Below are positions 47,136 through 56,496 of a stretch of DNA of 64,000 nt, piece by piece. The notes under the pieces were generated by a model, which saw nothing but the letters and a program-made list of their open reading frames with translations, was not told the DNA's origin and did not search any database. Position 1 is the stretch's first letter; every line of letters starts with the position of its first letter. The stretch is from the NCBI GenBank assembly GCA_012267415.1, contig JAAXGN010000084.1, positions 1 through 64,000 of the forward strand, given 5' to 3'. Source of the stretch: Candidatus Poribacteria bacterium (GTDB taxonomy: Bacteria; Poribacteria; WGA-4E; WGA-3G). A program made the translations under genes and the position numbers.

Positions 47136-48137
47136 CTACATCTCAGTGTTCCACTGAAGAACAACACCGAGTAATTCAGGATTCCATTCCATGAGTAGTT
47201 GATACGCTTTCGGTGCCTCGTGTCCTGGCACACGATGACTTATCAACGGTGTAACGTTAAAACGTCCCATTGCGATAAGGGATAACATTAATCGTCCATC
47301 ATCTTCGCTTGTCCAGAAGTTCGGTGACGATTCTTGCCGCGGACGAATGGAATTGTGTGCACCATAGAGAATAAGACCTTTCTTATGCACATCACGATAG
47401 AAATTGACTTTCGGTGTTTCACCGCGAGTACTTGCTAACAATACGACTCGCGCACCCCAACCTGCTACGTCTAACGCGGTGGTAATCGCGTCAGGATGTC
47501 CCGTTGCTTCTATGACTACAGTAGGCCCCTTCCCCATAGTTGCATCGGCTAACTGTTTTGAGAAATCCGTATCTTCAGGATTTAACGTGAAGTCTGCGCC
47601 GATGTCTTTAGATAGTTCCAAGCGACTATCTGTTAAATCTGCTGCAATAACAGGGACTGCTCCGCTCAGTTTTGCGAGTTGCAGTGCAAGCGAACCGATG
47701 AGACCTTGTCCTATAACAATGGTCGATTCACCCAATTCAATCCGTGCTTTTCTCACACCTTGTAAGGCTATAGCACCGAGATTAAAGAAAACCAACTGTT
47801 CAGATGGCGCGTCAGATGGTTCTATCTTGAGTAAGCGGCTCGGTGATGTGACAAAGTGACTGGTGTGTCCATGCGTTGATGCGACACGGTCACCTTCCCT
47901 ATAACCACTGACTTTTTCTCCAACCGCTACCACTTTGCCGATATTGCTATAACCCGGTCGTGATGGATAGCCGCCGCGTGCGTTAGGAAGTGATAGCAAA
48001 AATGCACGTTCCGTGCCAGGACTGATCAGTGTGCATTCGGTTGCTATTAGAATTTCGTCATCCTTGATATTAGGTAGTTCAAACGCCTCAATGTCAACCA
48101 TTGCACGTTCTGGCCAAATAACTCTTTGTCCTTTCAT
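47136..48137 (-). CDS. Zinc-type MDR dehydrogenase family protein
   Basis: About 333 residues from ATG 48137; a GTG four codons upstream is the track start and cannot be excluded. Medium-chain dehydrogenase/reductase fold: ISPGTERAFLLSLP and PSRPGYSNIGKVVAVGEKVSGYREGDRVAS in the catalytic domain, TIVIGQGLIGSLALQLAKLSGA as the NAD(P) Rossmann motif (about 140-160). The cysteine cluster for structural zinc is missing and the catalytic Cys is replaced in TECTLISPGTER-type text, as in the bacteriochlorophyllide/threonine-dehydrogenase-like group often next to Gfo/Idh genes. Substrate unknown. Preceded by a clear terminator of the htrA gene, so independently transcribed. Confidence 0.88.
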   Translation of the reverse strand: MKGQRVIWPERAMVDIEAFELPNIKDDEILIATECTLISPGTERAFLLSLPNARGGYPSRPGYSNIGKVVAVGEKVSGYREGDRVASTHGHTSHFVTSPSRLLKIEPSDAPSEQLVFFNLGAIALQGVRKARIELGESTIVIGQGLIGSLALQLAKLSGAVPVIAADLTDSRLELSKDIGADFTLNPEDTDFSKQLADATMGKGPTVVIEATGHPDAITTALDVAGWGARVVLLASTRGETPKVNFYRDVHKKGLILYGAHNSIRPRQESSPNFWTSEDDGRLMLSLIAMGRFNVTPLISHRVPGHEAPKAYQLLMEWNPELLGVVLQWNTEM

Positions 48138-48154
48138 ACAATATATCACACCTT

Positions 48155-48210
48155 AAAAAATGAAGGATAGTCGTTTTTCAGAAGTATATCAAAAAAACGA
48201 CTATCCTTCA
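48155..48210 (-). terminator. Rho-independent terminator of htrA-like gene
   Basis: Minus strand: TGAAGGATAGTCGTTTTT, 14-base loop, AAAAACGACTATCCTTCA, then TTTTTT. A perfect 18-bp stem with a U tract, about 55 bp after the protease stop. Confidence 0.92.
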
Positions 48211-48264
48211 AGAATTTTATAACGAGTCAATACTCAACACCGTTCACGGTATGTCCACACCCAC

Positions 48265-49848
48265 CTATCTATCTGACGGTGCTACATTGGGTGCTATATT
48301 GAGTGTAACATACCCTGTACCTTCTCGGTAGGGAGATTTGACATAGAGTAGAATACGCGTTTCATTATGTTTCCTGATTTTACTGAGGATATTAGCGTAT
48401 TTCTTAAAATTCTCTATCGTTGCATATTCCATCTCTTGAATGAGGTAACCAGGTCTGATACCTTTCCGTTCTGCCTCACTACCTTCTCTTACTTGTGTAA
48501 TAATAACACCCGTTTCATCTTCTGAATATCCGAACTGTTCAGCGAGTGCAGGTGTTAATTCTTGAGCTTTAAGTCCAGCAAAATCGAATTCTGGTTCCCG
48601 CTCAAGCGAAGTAACTACTTCCTCTGTGCGTTTACCCAACTTAATAGTCAGTTGTTTTTCTTTACCATCTCGTAAGACTTCTACCTTAACAGATTTTCCG
48701 ACAGGTGTTGCCGCGACGGTATGCCTCAAGTGTGACATGTTCTTCATCTTCATTCCATCAAACTTGATGATAATATCGTCTTTTTGCAAGCCACCTTTAT
48801 GAGCAGGACTATTTGTACCGACGAAATCGACTAAGACTCCTTCGGTTGAATCAAGATTATACTTATCGGCTAATTCCTGGTCAATGGTTGCCATTGAGAT
48901 TCCGAGCCATCCGCGTTCAATCTTTCCTTTCTCAATGAGTTCTGGTAGAAGTTGTTTGACGAGATTGCTTGGGAGTGCGAACCCTAAACCGATATTACCA
49001 GATGACAATCCACCTGTTGCGATATAGGTATTTATCCCAACGAGTTCCCCGCGGATGTTAATCAATGCACCGCCGCTGTTTCCACGATTGATTGGTGCGT
49101 CTGTCTGAATGAAGTTGCCATAAGCGGTAATACCTGGCCGTTCTTTCGCACTTACAATACCACGTGTTACAGTTTGTGATAAGTTTAGCGGTGTTCCGAT
49201 GGCGATCACCCATTCTCCAACTTCAAGCATATCTGAGTCACCGAAGGGTAGTACAGGTAGACCACTTTCATCAATTTTGATGACCGCTAAGTCGGTACCA
49301 CCGCCATCCTCTCTTGCGTCATCATGCCCGACTAACGTTGCTTCATAGTCCTTACCATCTGCCAAGGTGACAGTGATTTTATCGGTACCCTTTATCACAT
49401 GATTATTGGTGAGGATATAACCGTCTTCACTGACTATTACACCGGAGCCTACACCTGTAGTAGGTCTTGGAGGCATAGGTTCAGGAAAGCGGAATCTGAA
49501 CCAGGGTTCTACATCAAATTCGCGTCTATATTCTTCCCTGTCCATTCCTTCAGGCGGGATTACCTGTGTTCTGGGTAATGTCTGTTCCTGATTTCGTTCT
49601 ATTTTTGTTGTTATTTGCACCACAGAAGAACGTGTACGTGCTACCAAATTAATAAACGCACGATTAGCACGTTCCAGATATTGAAAATCTTCAGTCTGTT
49701 CGAAAGTTTCGTTTGTTTGACCGGTAGCGGTTGGCACGACAAACTCGTTTGCACCTTGATTGATAACAAGTCCTGCTGCAACAGCAAGTCCGGCTACTAC
49801 TAACAGAATTACGACGCGTCTGCGGTGTATGTGTCCTATATTTAACAT
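48265..49848 (-). CDS. HtrA/DegP-family periplasmic serine protease
   Basis: 527 residues. N-terminal membrane/signal segment (VVILLVVAGLAVAAGLVINQG, residues about 11-31), then a trypsin-like domain with the full triad: His in YILTNNHVIKG (about 150), Asp in GGTDLAVIKID (about 187) and Ser in NRGNSGGALINI (about 262). Two PDZ domains follow, about 310-400 (GWLGISM.., LRHTVAATPVGK) and 420-510. It degrades or refolds damaged envelope proteins. The C-terminal PDZ2 has variant text (EYATIENFKKYANILSKIR). Terminator downstream. Standard length for DegP/DegQ (450-500). Confidence 0.95.
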   Translation of the reverse strand: MLNIGHIHRRRVVILLVVAGLAVAAGLVINQGANEFVVPTATGQTNETFEQTEDFQYLERANRAFINLVARTRSSVVQITTKIERNQEQTLPRTQVIPPEGMDREEYRREFDVEPWFRFRFPEPMPPRPTTGVGSGVIVSEDGYILTNNHVIKGTDKITVTLADGKDYEATLVGHDDAREDGGGTDLAVIKIDESGLPVLPFGDSDMLEVGEWVIAIGTPLNLSQTVTRGIVSAKERPGITAYGNFIQTDAPINRGNSGGALINIRGELVGINTYIATGGLSSGNIGLGFALPSNLVKQLLPELIEKGKIERGWLGISMATIDQELADKYNLDSTEGVLVDFVGTNSPAHKGGLQKDDIIIKFDGMKMKNMSHLRHTVAATPVGKSVKVEVLRDGKEKQLTIKLGKRTEEVVTSLEREPEFDFAGLKAQELTPALAEQFGYSEDETGVIITQVREGSEAERKGIRPGYLIQEMEYATIENFKKYANILSKIRKHNETRILLYVKSPYREGTGYVTLNIAPNVAPSDR

Positions 49849-49978
49849 GGTTTAATACCTCCTAAGTTAATTTTAAAATGTAATATTGCGATTAGTCTTT
49901 ATCTGTTTTTTATGTTTTCATCAAAAAACACACCTATTAAGATTTAAAGTTGCAAAAAAAGTTCGTTAAAACAGTGTC

Positions 49979-50404
49979 TTATTCACCACGAGCGATTCTG
50001 TCTACATGTTCGCGTACAACGTTCTGAGGACAGGATTTGATAAATAACCATGCTCCCGGCACGAGGATTACAAAGGCTCCAATGAAAATGTCGTCCAAAC
50101 GACCAATAATTGGTAGTATGAAATCTGCATCGAATGGATACACAAAGTATGCAATAGCAAAAGCAGCTGCGAGGATTTCAAAAACGACAAGGATCGCCTT
50201 ACGATAGATAGGCACGCGCTTGTCACGGAATAGTCGCAACGTCAGCTTTATGAAGTTCGGAAAATGGAGAAAGATGCGTAAAAAACGAAATATACCTCGT
50301 CCTCTACTGCCAAAGAAAAATGGATTGATCATACTGTGTATATTAGCAAATATCTTATGTTTTATGCAAACGAATTTTTCTTTGCAGAATTTATTCCTTG
50401 ACAT
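49979..50404 (-). CDS. YkvA-like (DUF1232) small membrane protein
   Basis: 141 residues as listed; a shorter form from Met25 (ATG 50332, INPFFFGSRGRG) is equally plausible, since neither start has a good ribosome binding site. The DUF1232 core is seen as RKAILVVFEILAAAFAIAYFVYPFDADFILPIIGRLDDIFIGAFVILVP: a helix, the PFDAD..LPIIG.LDD loop, and a second membrane helix. Function of the family is unknown. Divergent from the TIM-barrel gene at 50462. Confidence 0.85.
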   Translation of the reverse strand: MSRNKFCKEKFVCIKHKIFANIHSMINPFFFGSRGRGIFRFLRIFLHFPNFIKLTLRLFRDKRVPIYRKAILVVFEILAAAFAIAYFVYPFDADFILPIIGRLDDIFIGAFVILVPGAWLFIKSCPQNVVREHVDRIARGE

Positions 50405-50461
50405 TAGCGATGCTTGTCATTATACTTGCACAAACTGATTTTAGAAATAAAAGGAGCGAAT

Positions 50462-51229
50462 ATGGGAACGCAACTCGCAGCACAACTCTATACGGTTAGG
50501 GAATTTACAAGAACAGAGGAAGACATTGCGAAGACGATGAAAAAGGTTCGAGAGCTCGGTTACGAGGCTGTTCAATGTTCAGCACTTGGACCGATTGAAC
50601 CTGAAGCGTTGAAAAACATTGTTGATAATGAAGGTATTACAATTTGTGCTACACACACAAGTTACGCAAAGATGCAGGATGATCCGCAAGCAGTGATTGA
50701 TGAACATAATCTGTGGGGATGCAAACACGCAGCAATCGGTGGACTTCCCGGTGAATATCGCAGCACCGAAGGTTATTCCAAGTTTGCCAAGGAAGCTTCT
50801 GATGTTGCGAAACGTCTTGCTGAAGGTGGCTTGACCTTCTCGTATCACAATCACAGTTTTGAGTTGGAACGTTATGATGATGGACGTACTGGACTGCAGA
50901 TCTTATATGAAGATAGCGATCCTGCGTATTTTAATAGTGAGATTGACACGTATTGGATTCAACATGGTGGTGGTGACCCTGCGGAGTGGATTCGCAAGTT
51001 GAAAGGTCGCGCGCACATTGTCCATCTCAAAGATATGGCAGTCGTCGGGAACTCGCAACGATATGCTGAAGTCGGTGAAGGGAACCTTAACTGGACTGCT
51101 ATTTTGGATGCATGTGAATATGCTGAAGTAGAATGGTATATTGTTGAACAAGACTCCTGCTATGAACGTGACCCGTTTGAGAGTTTAGGTATTAGCCTAA
51201 AGAACCTGCAGGAGATGGGACTTTCGTAG
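50462..51229 (+). CDS. Sugar phosphate isomerase/epimerase (xylose isomerase-like TIM barrel)
   Basis: 255 residues from ATG 50462, with AAAGGAG 5 bases upstream (the track start at 50414 has none). AP-endonuclease-2 / IolE-like barrel: YTVREFTRTEEDIAKTMKKVRELGYEAVQ, FSYHNHSFELER (metal His and Glu), EIDTYWIQHGGGDPAEWIRKLKGR, HIVHLKDM and WYIVEQD near 238. The conserved metal ligands E-D/H-H-E are present. Members isomerise or epimerise sugars or inositol intermediates; substrate unknown. Often co-occurs with Gfo/Idh proteins. Confidence 0.9.
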   Translation: MGTQLAAQLYTVREFTRTEEDIAKTMKKVRELGYEAVQCSALGPIEPEALKNIVDNEGITICATHTSYAKMQDDPQAVIDEHNLWGCKHAAIGGLPGEYRSTEGYSKFAKEASDVAKRLAEGGLTFSYHNHSFELERYDDGRTGLQILYEDSDPAYFNSEIDTYWIQHGGGDPAEWIRKLKGRAHIVHLKDMAVVGNSQRYAEVGEGNLNWTAILDACEYAEVEWYIVEQDSCYERDPFESLGISLKNLQEMGLS

Positions 51230-51375
51230 TATATTATAGTGAAATATGTAATTATGTTTACACATCTTCTGTTAGGAGGGAACTCCGATTCCCGACTATC
51301 AAAACGTTCAGTCGGGAAGCGGAGTTCCCTCCTACAGAAAAGAATGTAAAATTAATTCTATGTTCTACTATAAGT
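51228..51375. repeat. MITE-like element family B with GGAGGGAACTCCGATTCCC core
   Basis: The core inverted pair is TAGGAGGGAACTCCGATTCC / GGAAGCGGAGTTCCCTCCTA; the ends TATAGTGAAATATGTAATTA and TTAATTCTATGTTCTACTATA are imperfect inverted repeats typical of family B. Fills most of the gap between two metabolic genes. Confidence 0.85.
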
Positions 51376-51478
51376 AGCATAGTACCTTTTCTTTCCTAAT
51401 TAATCCACTATGGGTTGTTGATAAGAGAGGATTGGTTTCAAGTCTTGGTGTTCTCTACACTAAAAAAGAGGAGATAAT

Positions 51479-52495
51479 ATGAAAGTAGCAGCAATGTTTG
51501 GTGAAGGCAAAGGTGGATTAGTTGACAAACCCGATCCTAAAGCTGGTGGAGATGTTGTTGTCGTTAAAATCCATGCTGTGCCGATGTGCACTGAATACAA
51601 AGGATTCAAAGCCGGAAATTCTGGTGAACACTTCGGACACGAAGCAGCAGGTGAAGTTGTTGAAGTTGCACAACCCGGTCGCGTAAAAGTAGGAGATAGG
51701 GTTGTTGTGCAACCACAAAACGCCTGCGGTAAGTGCAATATGTGTGTTATCGGTGAACATATTCACTGTATGGGTGGACGCAACATACGTGAAATGGTAG
51801 AAGGAGATGTTTTCGGTGCAACTTATGCACAATATATGCACAAGATGGAGGACCTCCTGTTTCCTATCCCAGATGACATGAGTTACGCACACGGTGGGAT
51901 GGCGTGTTGCGGACTCGGACCTACATTTGGCGCGATGGAACAGATGGAGGTAGACGCTCTTGATACTGTCATGGTAACGGGTCTGGGACCTGTGGGGTTA
52001 GGTGGTATCATCAATGCGAGTTATCGTGGCGCACGTGTCATCGGCGTGGAGAGTCATCCGTATCGCGCAGAACTCGCCAAAAAGTTAGGGGCTGAGGTCG
52101 TCTTTGACCCTAATGATGAAGACATTCTCGGTCAAATACGAGAGCTGACAAAAGGAATCGGTATAGACAAAGCTGTTGACTGCTCAGGTGCATCTGCAGC
52201 ACACCGCTTGATGGTTGATGCTGCCCGCAGAAAAGGACAAGTCACATTTGTTGGTGAAGGTGGGGAATTCCCGCTTGCAGCCAGTAGAGATATGATACGC
52301 AAAGGTTTGGTTTTGCGAGGTAATTGGCACTATAACCTCGGTTTCTATCCTAAATTAATGAAGGTGATTAAAGAATCCGCAGATAAGATTAACACATATA
52401 TCACACATACCTTCCCGATGCGTGATGTTCAGAAAGCCTGGGAATTACAAGCGACAGGTGAGTGTGGTAAGGTTGTCTTAGAACCGTGGGCGTAG
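51479..52495 (+). CDS. Zinc-dependent MDR alcohol/polyol dehydrogenase
   Basis: 338 residues, GAGGAG 5 bases before ATG. MDR fold: catalytic-domain text GEHFGHEAAGEVVEV (His-Glu zinc region), structural-zinc cluster NACGKCNMCVIGEHIHC (four Cys) near 80-97, and NAD-binding TVMVTGLGPVGLGGII near 160-178. The expected catalytic Cys is in PMCTEYKGF near 35. Probably oxidises an alcohol or polyol with NAD(P) in the cytoplasm. Follows the sugar-phosphate-isomerase-like gene on the same strand across a repeat, so possibly related to sugar or polyol use. Confidence 0.93.
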   Translation: MKVAAMFGEGKGGLVDKPDPKAGGDVVVVKIHAVPMCTEYKGFKAGNSGEHFGHEAAGEVVEVAQPGRVKVGDRVVVQPQNACGKCNMCVIGEHIHCMGGRNIREMVEGDVFGATYAQYMHKMEDLLFPIPDDMSYAHGGMACCGLGPTFGAMEQMEVDALDTVMVTGLGPVGLGGIINASYRGARVIGVESHPYRAELAKKLGAEVVFDPNDEDILGQIRELTKGIGIDKAVDCSGASAAHRLMVDAARRKGQVTFVGEGGEFPLAASRDMIRKGLVLRGNWHYNLGFYPKLMKVIKESADKINTYITHTFPMRDVQKAWELQATGECGKVVLEPWA

Positions 52496-52547
52496 TCTTA
52501 GAAAATCTTTGTTTGGTTGTAGGTCAGGCAAAGCGAAGTGAAACCTT

Positions 52548-52675
52548 ATGAAGATTAAGATATAAATTGGGCAATATTTCGACGGGCAATGAATTGTCCT
52601 ACTACGAACCAACCCGTTTGTAGTAGGGCAATTCAGTGCCCGTCGATTACCCCAAGGATTTTTTAATCTTCCTAT
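52548..52675. repeat. MITE-like element family A with GGGCAATGAATTG core
   Basis: Ends ATGAAGATTAAGAT and TTTTTAATCTTCCTAT; core GGGCAATGAATTGTCCTACTA / TAGTAGGGCAATTCAGTGCCC, near-copy of 21525-21624. Lies between convergent genes. Confidence 0.85.
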
Positions 52676-52701
52676 GTATAAACAAGTATCAAAGAAAATG
52701 A

Positions 52702-52720
52702 ACAGTGGCACCGCCACTGT
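52702..52720 (-). terminator. 8-bp hairpin with GGU loop: terminator or SECIS-like
   Basis: Minus strand ACAGTGGC-GGT-GCCACTGT followed by TCATTTTCTTT. It can be read as a terminator of the 53228 gene, or as a SECIS-like hairpin: the GGU loop lies 18, 24 and 30 bases after three in-frame UGA codons. Confidence 0.6.
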
Positions 52721-52721
52721 G

Positions 52722-53228
52722 TTAGCCTCCTCAGCCTCAGCCTCAGCCGCCAGAAGCCTGCTCAATTTCACGGATTTCAGGTTCTGGGGGTGCAACAGTG
52801 CTATCCGGATCTCCGAAGAGTAGCGCATACCCACCCTTACCAAACCATGAACCTAACGACAGGTGATAATCATCAATATCGTCGTGTGCCAAGAAATCTC
52901 CGCGTAATTTGTGGTCGTGCCTTGCGAAAAAATAGTGACGATCACCGTTCCAATACAGTTCTCCGTTCATTGAGATACGATATGCGGTATTCGGGATTGG
53001 ATCCATATCGTCCGGATGGACATACTCAAGTGGTATCTTTAGAGCTTCAATGAATTCATCTACTGAACCACCTGCTTCAATGTATGCAAGGACATCGTTC
53101 CAGTCAGCAAGACGAACACCTTCTCCCAATTGCTCTTGGCATTCGGCTTTAAGATCTTCGGTCTCATCTAAATCGTGAGCCATGACGTGGAATTGTTTGT
53201 AACTTGCTGCGATTTTTTGTTTTGACAT
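52722..53228 (-). CDS. Hypothetical protein, possible multi-Sec C-terminus
   Basis: As a plain ORF it ends at TGA 52743 (161 residues: ...EIEQASGG). The same frame continues GGC-TGA-GGC-TGA-GGA-GGC-TAA, so with Sec it would end GGUGUGUGG at 168 residues. No family recognised. It is acidic, cytoplasmic, with an N-terminal helical part (FHVMAHDLDETEDLKAECQEQLGEG) and a C-terminal beta-rich part (ELYWNGDRHYFFARHDHKL, GSWFGKGGYALLFGDPDST). AAGGAGATTTACATA precedes ATG 53228. The coding call is secure; the extension beyond 52743 is speculative and rests on three aligned UGA codons, a downstream GGU-loop hairpin and the selenoperoxiredoxin elsewhere in this window. Confidence 0.7.
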
Positions 53229-53319
53229 TATGTAAATCTCCTTTTCTGTGTTGTATGAAATCGTTGATTTCAGTATAAATTATTGTTAGAATAACGAAGT
53301 GTGCCTACTACTTTTAATT

Positions 53320-55458
53320 TTACTTCCCTGCAGGAACAAATTCCAGATCATCATAAGGGTTGCCATCTTTGTCCGTAATCCGTAGATAGAAACCCCATCC
53401 ACCGGTTACTTCACATACCTTTACGAGTATGATGTTTCTTCCCTTTTTTAGGTTTGCATGAAAGTCGAAAAAATCAATCTGAGCAGTAAAAACTTTGGTA
53501 TGCTCAAATATCGGCTTACCGTTTAACCAGACTTTACCCTGGTCGTCTGAATCAAAGCGAAAGTCGACGTGTCGGTCTTCAGGAGAGATGACAACTGCAT
53601 ACGCATAACCGGTTGCCCAGTCTTCATCGTCGCCGAGTCCGATGTATCCGTTTAGGACTTCATCCATGTATTTTTTCCATCTAATCTTGCCATGTTTTCC
53701 ATCATATTCTGTTTTGGTGTCAATCGTGAGCACATTTTCATCAATAAACTTAGTATCAAAACCGTTACCTTGTATATTTTCAAATGGTGTCAGAACCATC
53801 CATGCATCTTCTGAGACAAATCCTGTTTTCTTGATTCGTTCATTTGCCTGCTCTTCAAGGTCATTTTCCATGTAGAACTGTGCTAAGGCAAACACTGCAT
53901 TGAAATAATTAGGTGAATCAGTCGGCATAACATCTACGAGACGTTCCAGCACCTCTATATAACCGACTTTATCTTTAACATATCTTCCTGCTTTGGTGAT
54001 ACGACGGAACCATCTTCGTTCCATAAATGGGAACGGTGCTGCGTTTAGGCTTGCTTCAATGAGTTGATATGCTTCCCCATACAGTTCATTGACAAGCAGT
54101 GCGTATCCGAGTGTCATAACATAGTTTGAAGTTGCGGAACTTTCAGTTGAGTCTATTACAATATCCAGAGCATCTTCAGGGAAAAGGTTCTTGTTTAGGA
54201 GTTTCTCAGTTAGATGGGTAGATTCCTCAAATATATTAGCAGGATCAACATCTCTTTGCTGTATCCGTAGCCATTGCTTATATGCCATTTGCGCCTTTTC
54301 TTCGTTCCCAGTCTCCTTGTATGCATCGCCTAACAACTCGTGTAGTATTGCGCTATCTTCCATTCTCGGTTTCAGTTCTTCAAGCAGTTTAATGAACGGT
54401 TCGTTTGCATTTCTGAGATTAAATAGTTTCTGGAGTTCGGTAATTACAACGTCTTGCTCATATTTTGAGAGTTCCAGGTCCAAAGCACTTAGATACATCT
54501 TTTCAGCGTCTGCATATCGGTTTTTTCTCATGTGTATTTCAGCTAAAGATAGATATGCACTTAAGTTGTCTGTACCTTCCTTAATTCTCTCTTCAAAGAT
54601 ATTGGCTGCTATATCCAGTTGTGCATCATTCAGTGTTGAAACTTGACGTATGTAATCAGCAATTTTTGCATTACCAATCAACCGACCGTGGCTTTTATTC
54701 GGTGAAAGATCAGAGACAATGTCATCTGTTACCTTATCAAAATTCCAGTAAGCAACTAACCCTTTTTCTTTACCGGTCAATTGTTTGTTGATACTTTCTT
54801 TTATCTGTTTGTCAGTCAGTGCAATATTCCAAACACAAACCTCATCAATTTGTCCGATAAACAGGGAAAGCGTTGGTCTTTCTTCCTCGTGTGAGTTCCC
54901 TATCCTAAAAGGAAGGAAACTCTCATATATACCATTTGCCCCTGGAAAAAATGAAAAATTCGATAAGGTACCGTCAATATATATCTTCATTAGATTGTTT
55001 TTAGAATCAATGACCCCTGTGATATGATGCCACCGATTAGGCGTAATTGACCCAGAGTGTGAAAAGACATAATACTCGCTCATTCCCTTTGGGGATGAAG
55101 CTAATTGGACTGCTCCATCTTCTCGTAAGAAGAGTAAGAAACTGCGGTTGGTAATGTCAGGTGTTCGTGGATCGCCTTTATATAGGATTGATGAATATCT
55201 GTCGGGATAGGTGCTTGTTTTTATCCAAGCGGATACTGTCAATTGTGTGTTTAGTGTGTTCAATATATCGCTGTCCAGGATTTCTACGTAACCTCTCTCA
55301 CCGTCTAGTTCAAGCGAAGATCCTACGATGGATGCATCTATTTCTTGTAGTGCTGTGTCCTCTCTGTTTTGTGCGAATGTGGTATTAGCATTATATAAGT
55401 TAAACATCAATACAGATACCGTACAGAATACGAATAATTCGTTACAAAGTTTGTTCAT
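53320..55458 (-). CDS. Exported LamG-TPR multidomain protein
   Basis: 712 residues. Signal peptide 1-29 (ends NTTFAQ). LamG domain about 45-250: LTVSAWIKT, PNRWHHITGVIDSKNNLMKIYIDGTL, IGQIDEVCVWNIALTDKQIKE, GLVAYWNFD. A TPR-like helical stretch follows at about 270-520 (AYLSLAEIHMRKNRYADAEKMYLSALDL, LLGDAYKETGNEEKAQMAYKQWL). The last 150 residues form a beta domain of PA14/discoidin-like look (DFRFDSDDQGKVWLNGKPIFEH, GRNIILVKVCEVTGGWGFYLRI). Located in the periplasm or at the cell surface; likely a binding or scaffold protein. It lacks the C-terminal LTTTW motif seen in the three other LamG proteins here. First of a LamG cluster on one strand. Confidence 0.88.
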   Translation of the reverse strand: MNKLCNELFVFCTVSVLMFNLYNANTTFAQNREDTALQEIDASIVGSSLELDGERGYVEILDSDILNTLNTQLTVSAWIKTSTYPDRYSSILYKGDPRTPDITNRSFLLFLREDGAVQLASSPKGMSEYYVFSHSGSITPNRWHHITGVIDSKNNLMKIYIDGTLSNFSFFPGANGIYESFLPFRIGNSHEEERPTLSLFIGQIDEVCVWNIALTDKQIKESINKQLTGKEKGLVAYWNFDKVTDDIVSDLSPNKSHGRLIGNAKIADYIRQVSTLNDAQLDIAANIFEERIKEGTDNLSAYLSLAEIHMRKNRYADAEKMYLSALDLELSKYEQDVVITELQKLFNLRNANEPFIKLLEELKPRMEDSAILHELLGDAYKETGNEEKAQMAYKQWLRIQQRDVDPANIFEESTHLTEKLLNKNLFPEDALDIVIDSTESSATSNYVMTLGYALLVNELYGEAYQLIEASLNAAPFPFMERRWFRRITKAGRYVKDKVGYIEVLERLVDVMPTDSPNYFNAVFALAQFYMENDLEEQANERIKKTGFVSEDAWMVLTPFENIQGNGFDTKFIDENVLTIDTKTEYDGKHGKIRWKKYMDEVLNGYIGLGDDEDWATGYAYAVVISPEDRHVDFRFDSDDQGKVWLNGKPIFEHTKVFTAQIDFFDFHANLKKGRNIILVKVCEVTGGWGFYLRITDKDGNPYDDLEFVPAGK

Positions 55459-55671
55459 TTTGTCCCTCCAAACATGATTAAAGATAGGTTCTGATACTTG
55501 AGAATGAACGATTCACCTATACACTTTTTTGGATGCACTTTTGCACGTTGTTGCAGAAAGAAACACAATCAAGGATGAATTCGGAAGGCAAACAGACTTG
55601 CTCTGTTTAGGACGAAACGGAATCGCAATGGTTACGTAACATTCGCTAATGATGTCAACCTCCACTAAATT

Positions 55672-56460
55672 CTACCTATGTTTTATGGCACTCCAAGTAG
55701 TTGTCAGTTTTCTGTTTGGTCCCACAGCAAGTGTGTCCTCAACCAAGTTTCCAATTTCATCTTCGTTTAGGACAGCATTGTAGATTCTGGCATCTTCAAC
55801 ACGAGCAATAACCCAACCATGAGCAGTTCCACCTATATAAGCACGTGGACCAAATATCGCCTCAACATCACCTTCTACCCAAGACACAATTGGTCCGTGT
55901 GTGTAGTTACCAATGATGTCTCCATTGCGGTATATCACAATTTTTGCAGTGCCACCATCATCTTCATAAGATATTGCTAACTGGATGAGTTTACCAGTCT
56001 CTTTCTCTTCAAAACCGGGAACAGCATCTTGTGTCCGTCTAAAGAAACTGCTACCTGCCATCCACCGTTTCGGTTGTCGTTCTGCATAGACAATTGCATC
56101 AAAAGTATCTCCACTACTTTTATTTACCGCAAGAGGCGCACCGTGTGTTACATTAAGGTTATCAAGGTAAATCCAAGCTACTAACGTTTTGTCGGGTCCA
56201 ATTCTTGATCCTTTGTATCCGGTGGTAATCGCCCATTTGTTATCACCGAGATGCAATTTCCCATCCTTAACTTCAGCACCTCTGAATTCTATATCGCCAA
56301 AATGACTGGTTAGGTCTTTTTGTTCTACCCCATTTTCAAATGTCCAGTGTCCAATTAAGTCATCTTCCTTCTCGTTCTACCCAATTGCTGGAGACGACAA
56401 GAATGAAAATAGACATAATACTAAGAAGAGTGCCATGGATGCGTTTCGTTTATATTTCAC
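55672..56460 (-). pseudogene. Exported LamG protein gene interrupted by an in-frame TAG
   Basis: From GTG 56460 (AAGGAG 8 bases upstream) the frame encodes a signal peptide (KYKRNASMALFLVLCLFSF ... SSPAIG), then TAG at 56377-56379 (codon 28), then continues as an intact LamG protein to TAA-type end at 55672: LIGHWTFENGVEQKDL, LVAWIYLDNLNVTHGAP, IYRNGDIIGNYTHGPIVSWVEGD, and the shared C-terminus KLTTTWSAIKHR. The track shows only the downstream part from a non-initiator position. The amber codon falls between signal peptide and mature domain. Either a recent nonsense mutation, a sequencing error, or readthrough; no start with a ribosome binding site lies after the TAG. Confidence 0.75.
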
Positions 56461-56496
56461 AGTTGATTCTCCTTTATATTGATTTAAGGAACAATA

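Noticed and set aside
49979-50404. Selenocysteine or frameshift explanation for the unclear YkvA start
   Set aside because: The frame is open with two plausible ATGs; nothing beyond start-site uncertainty is needed.
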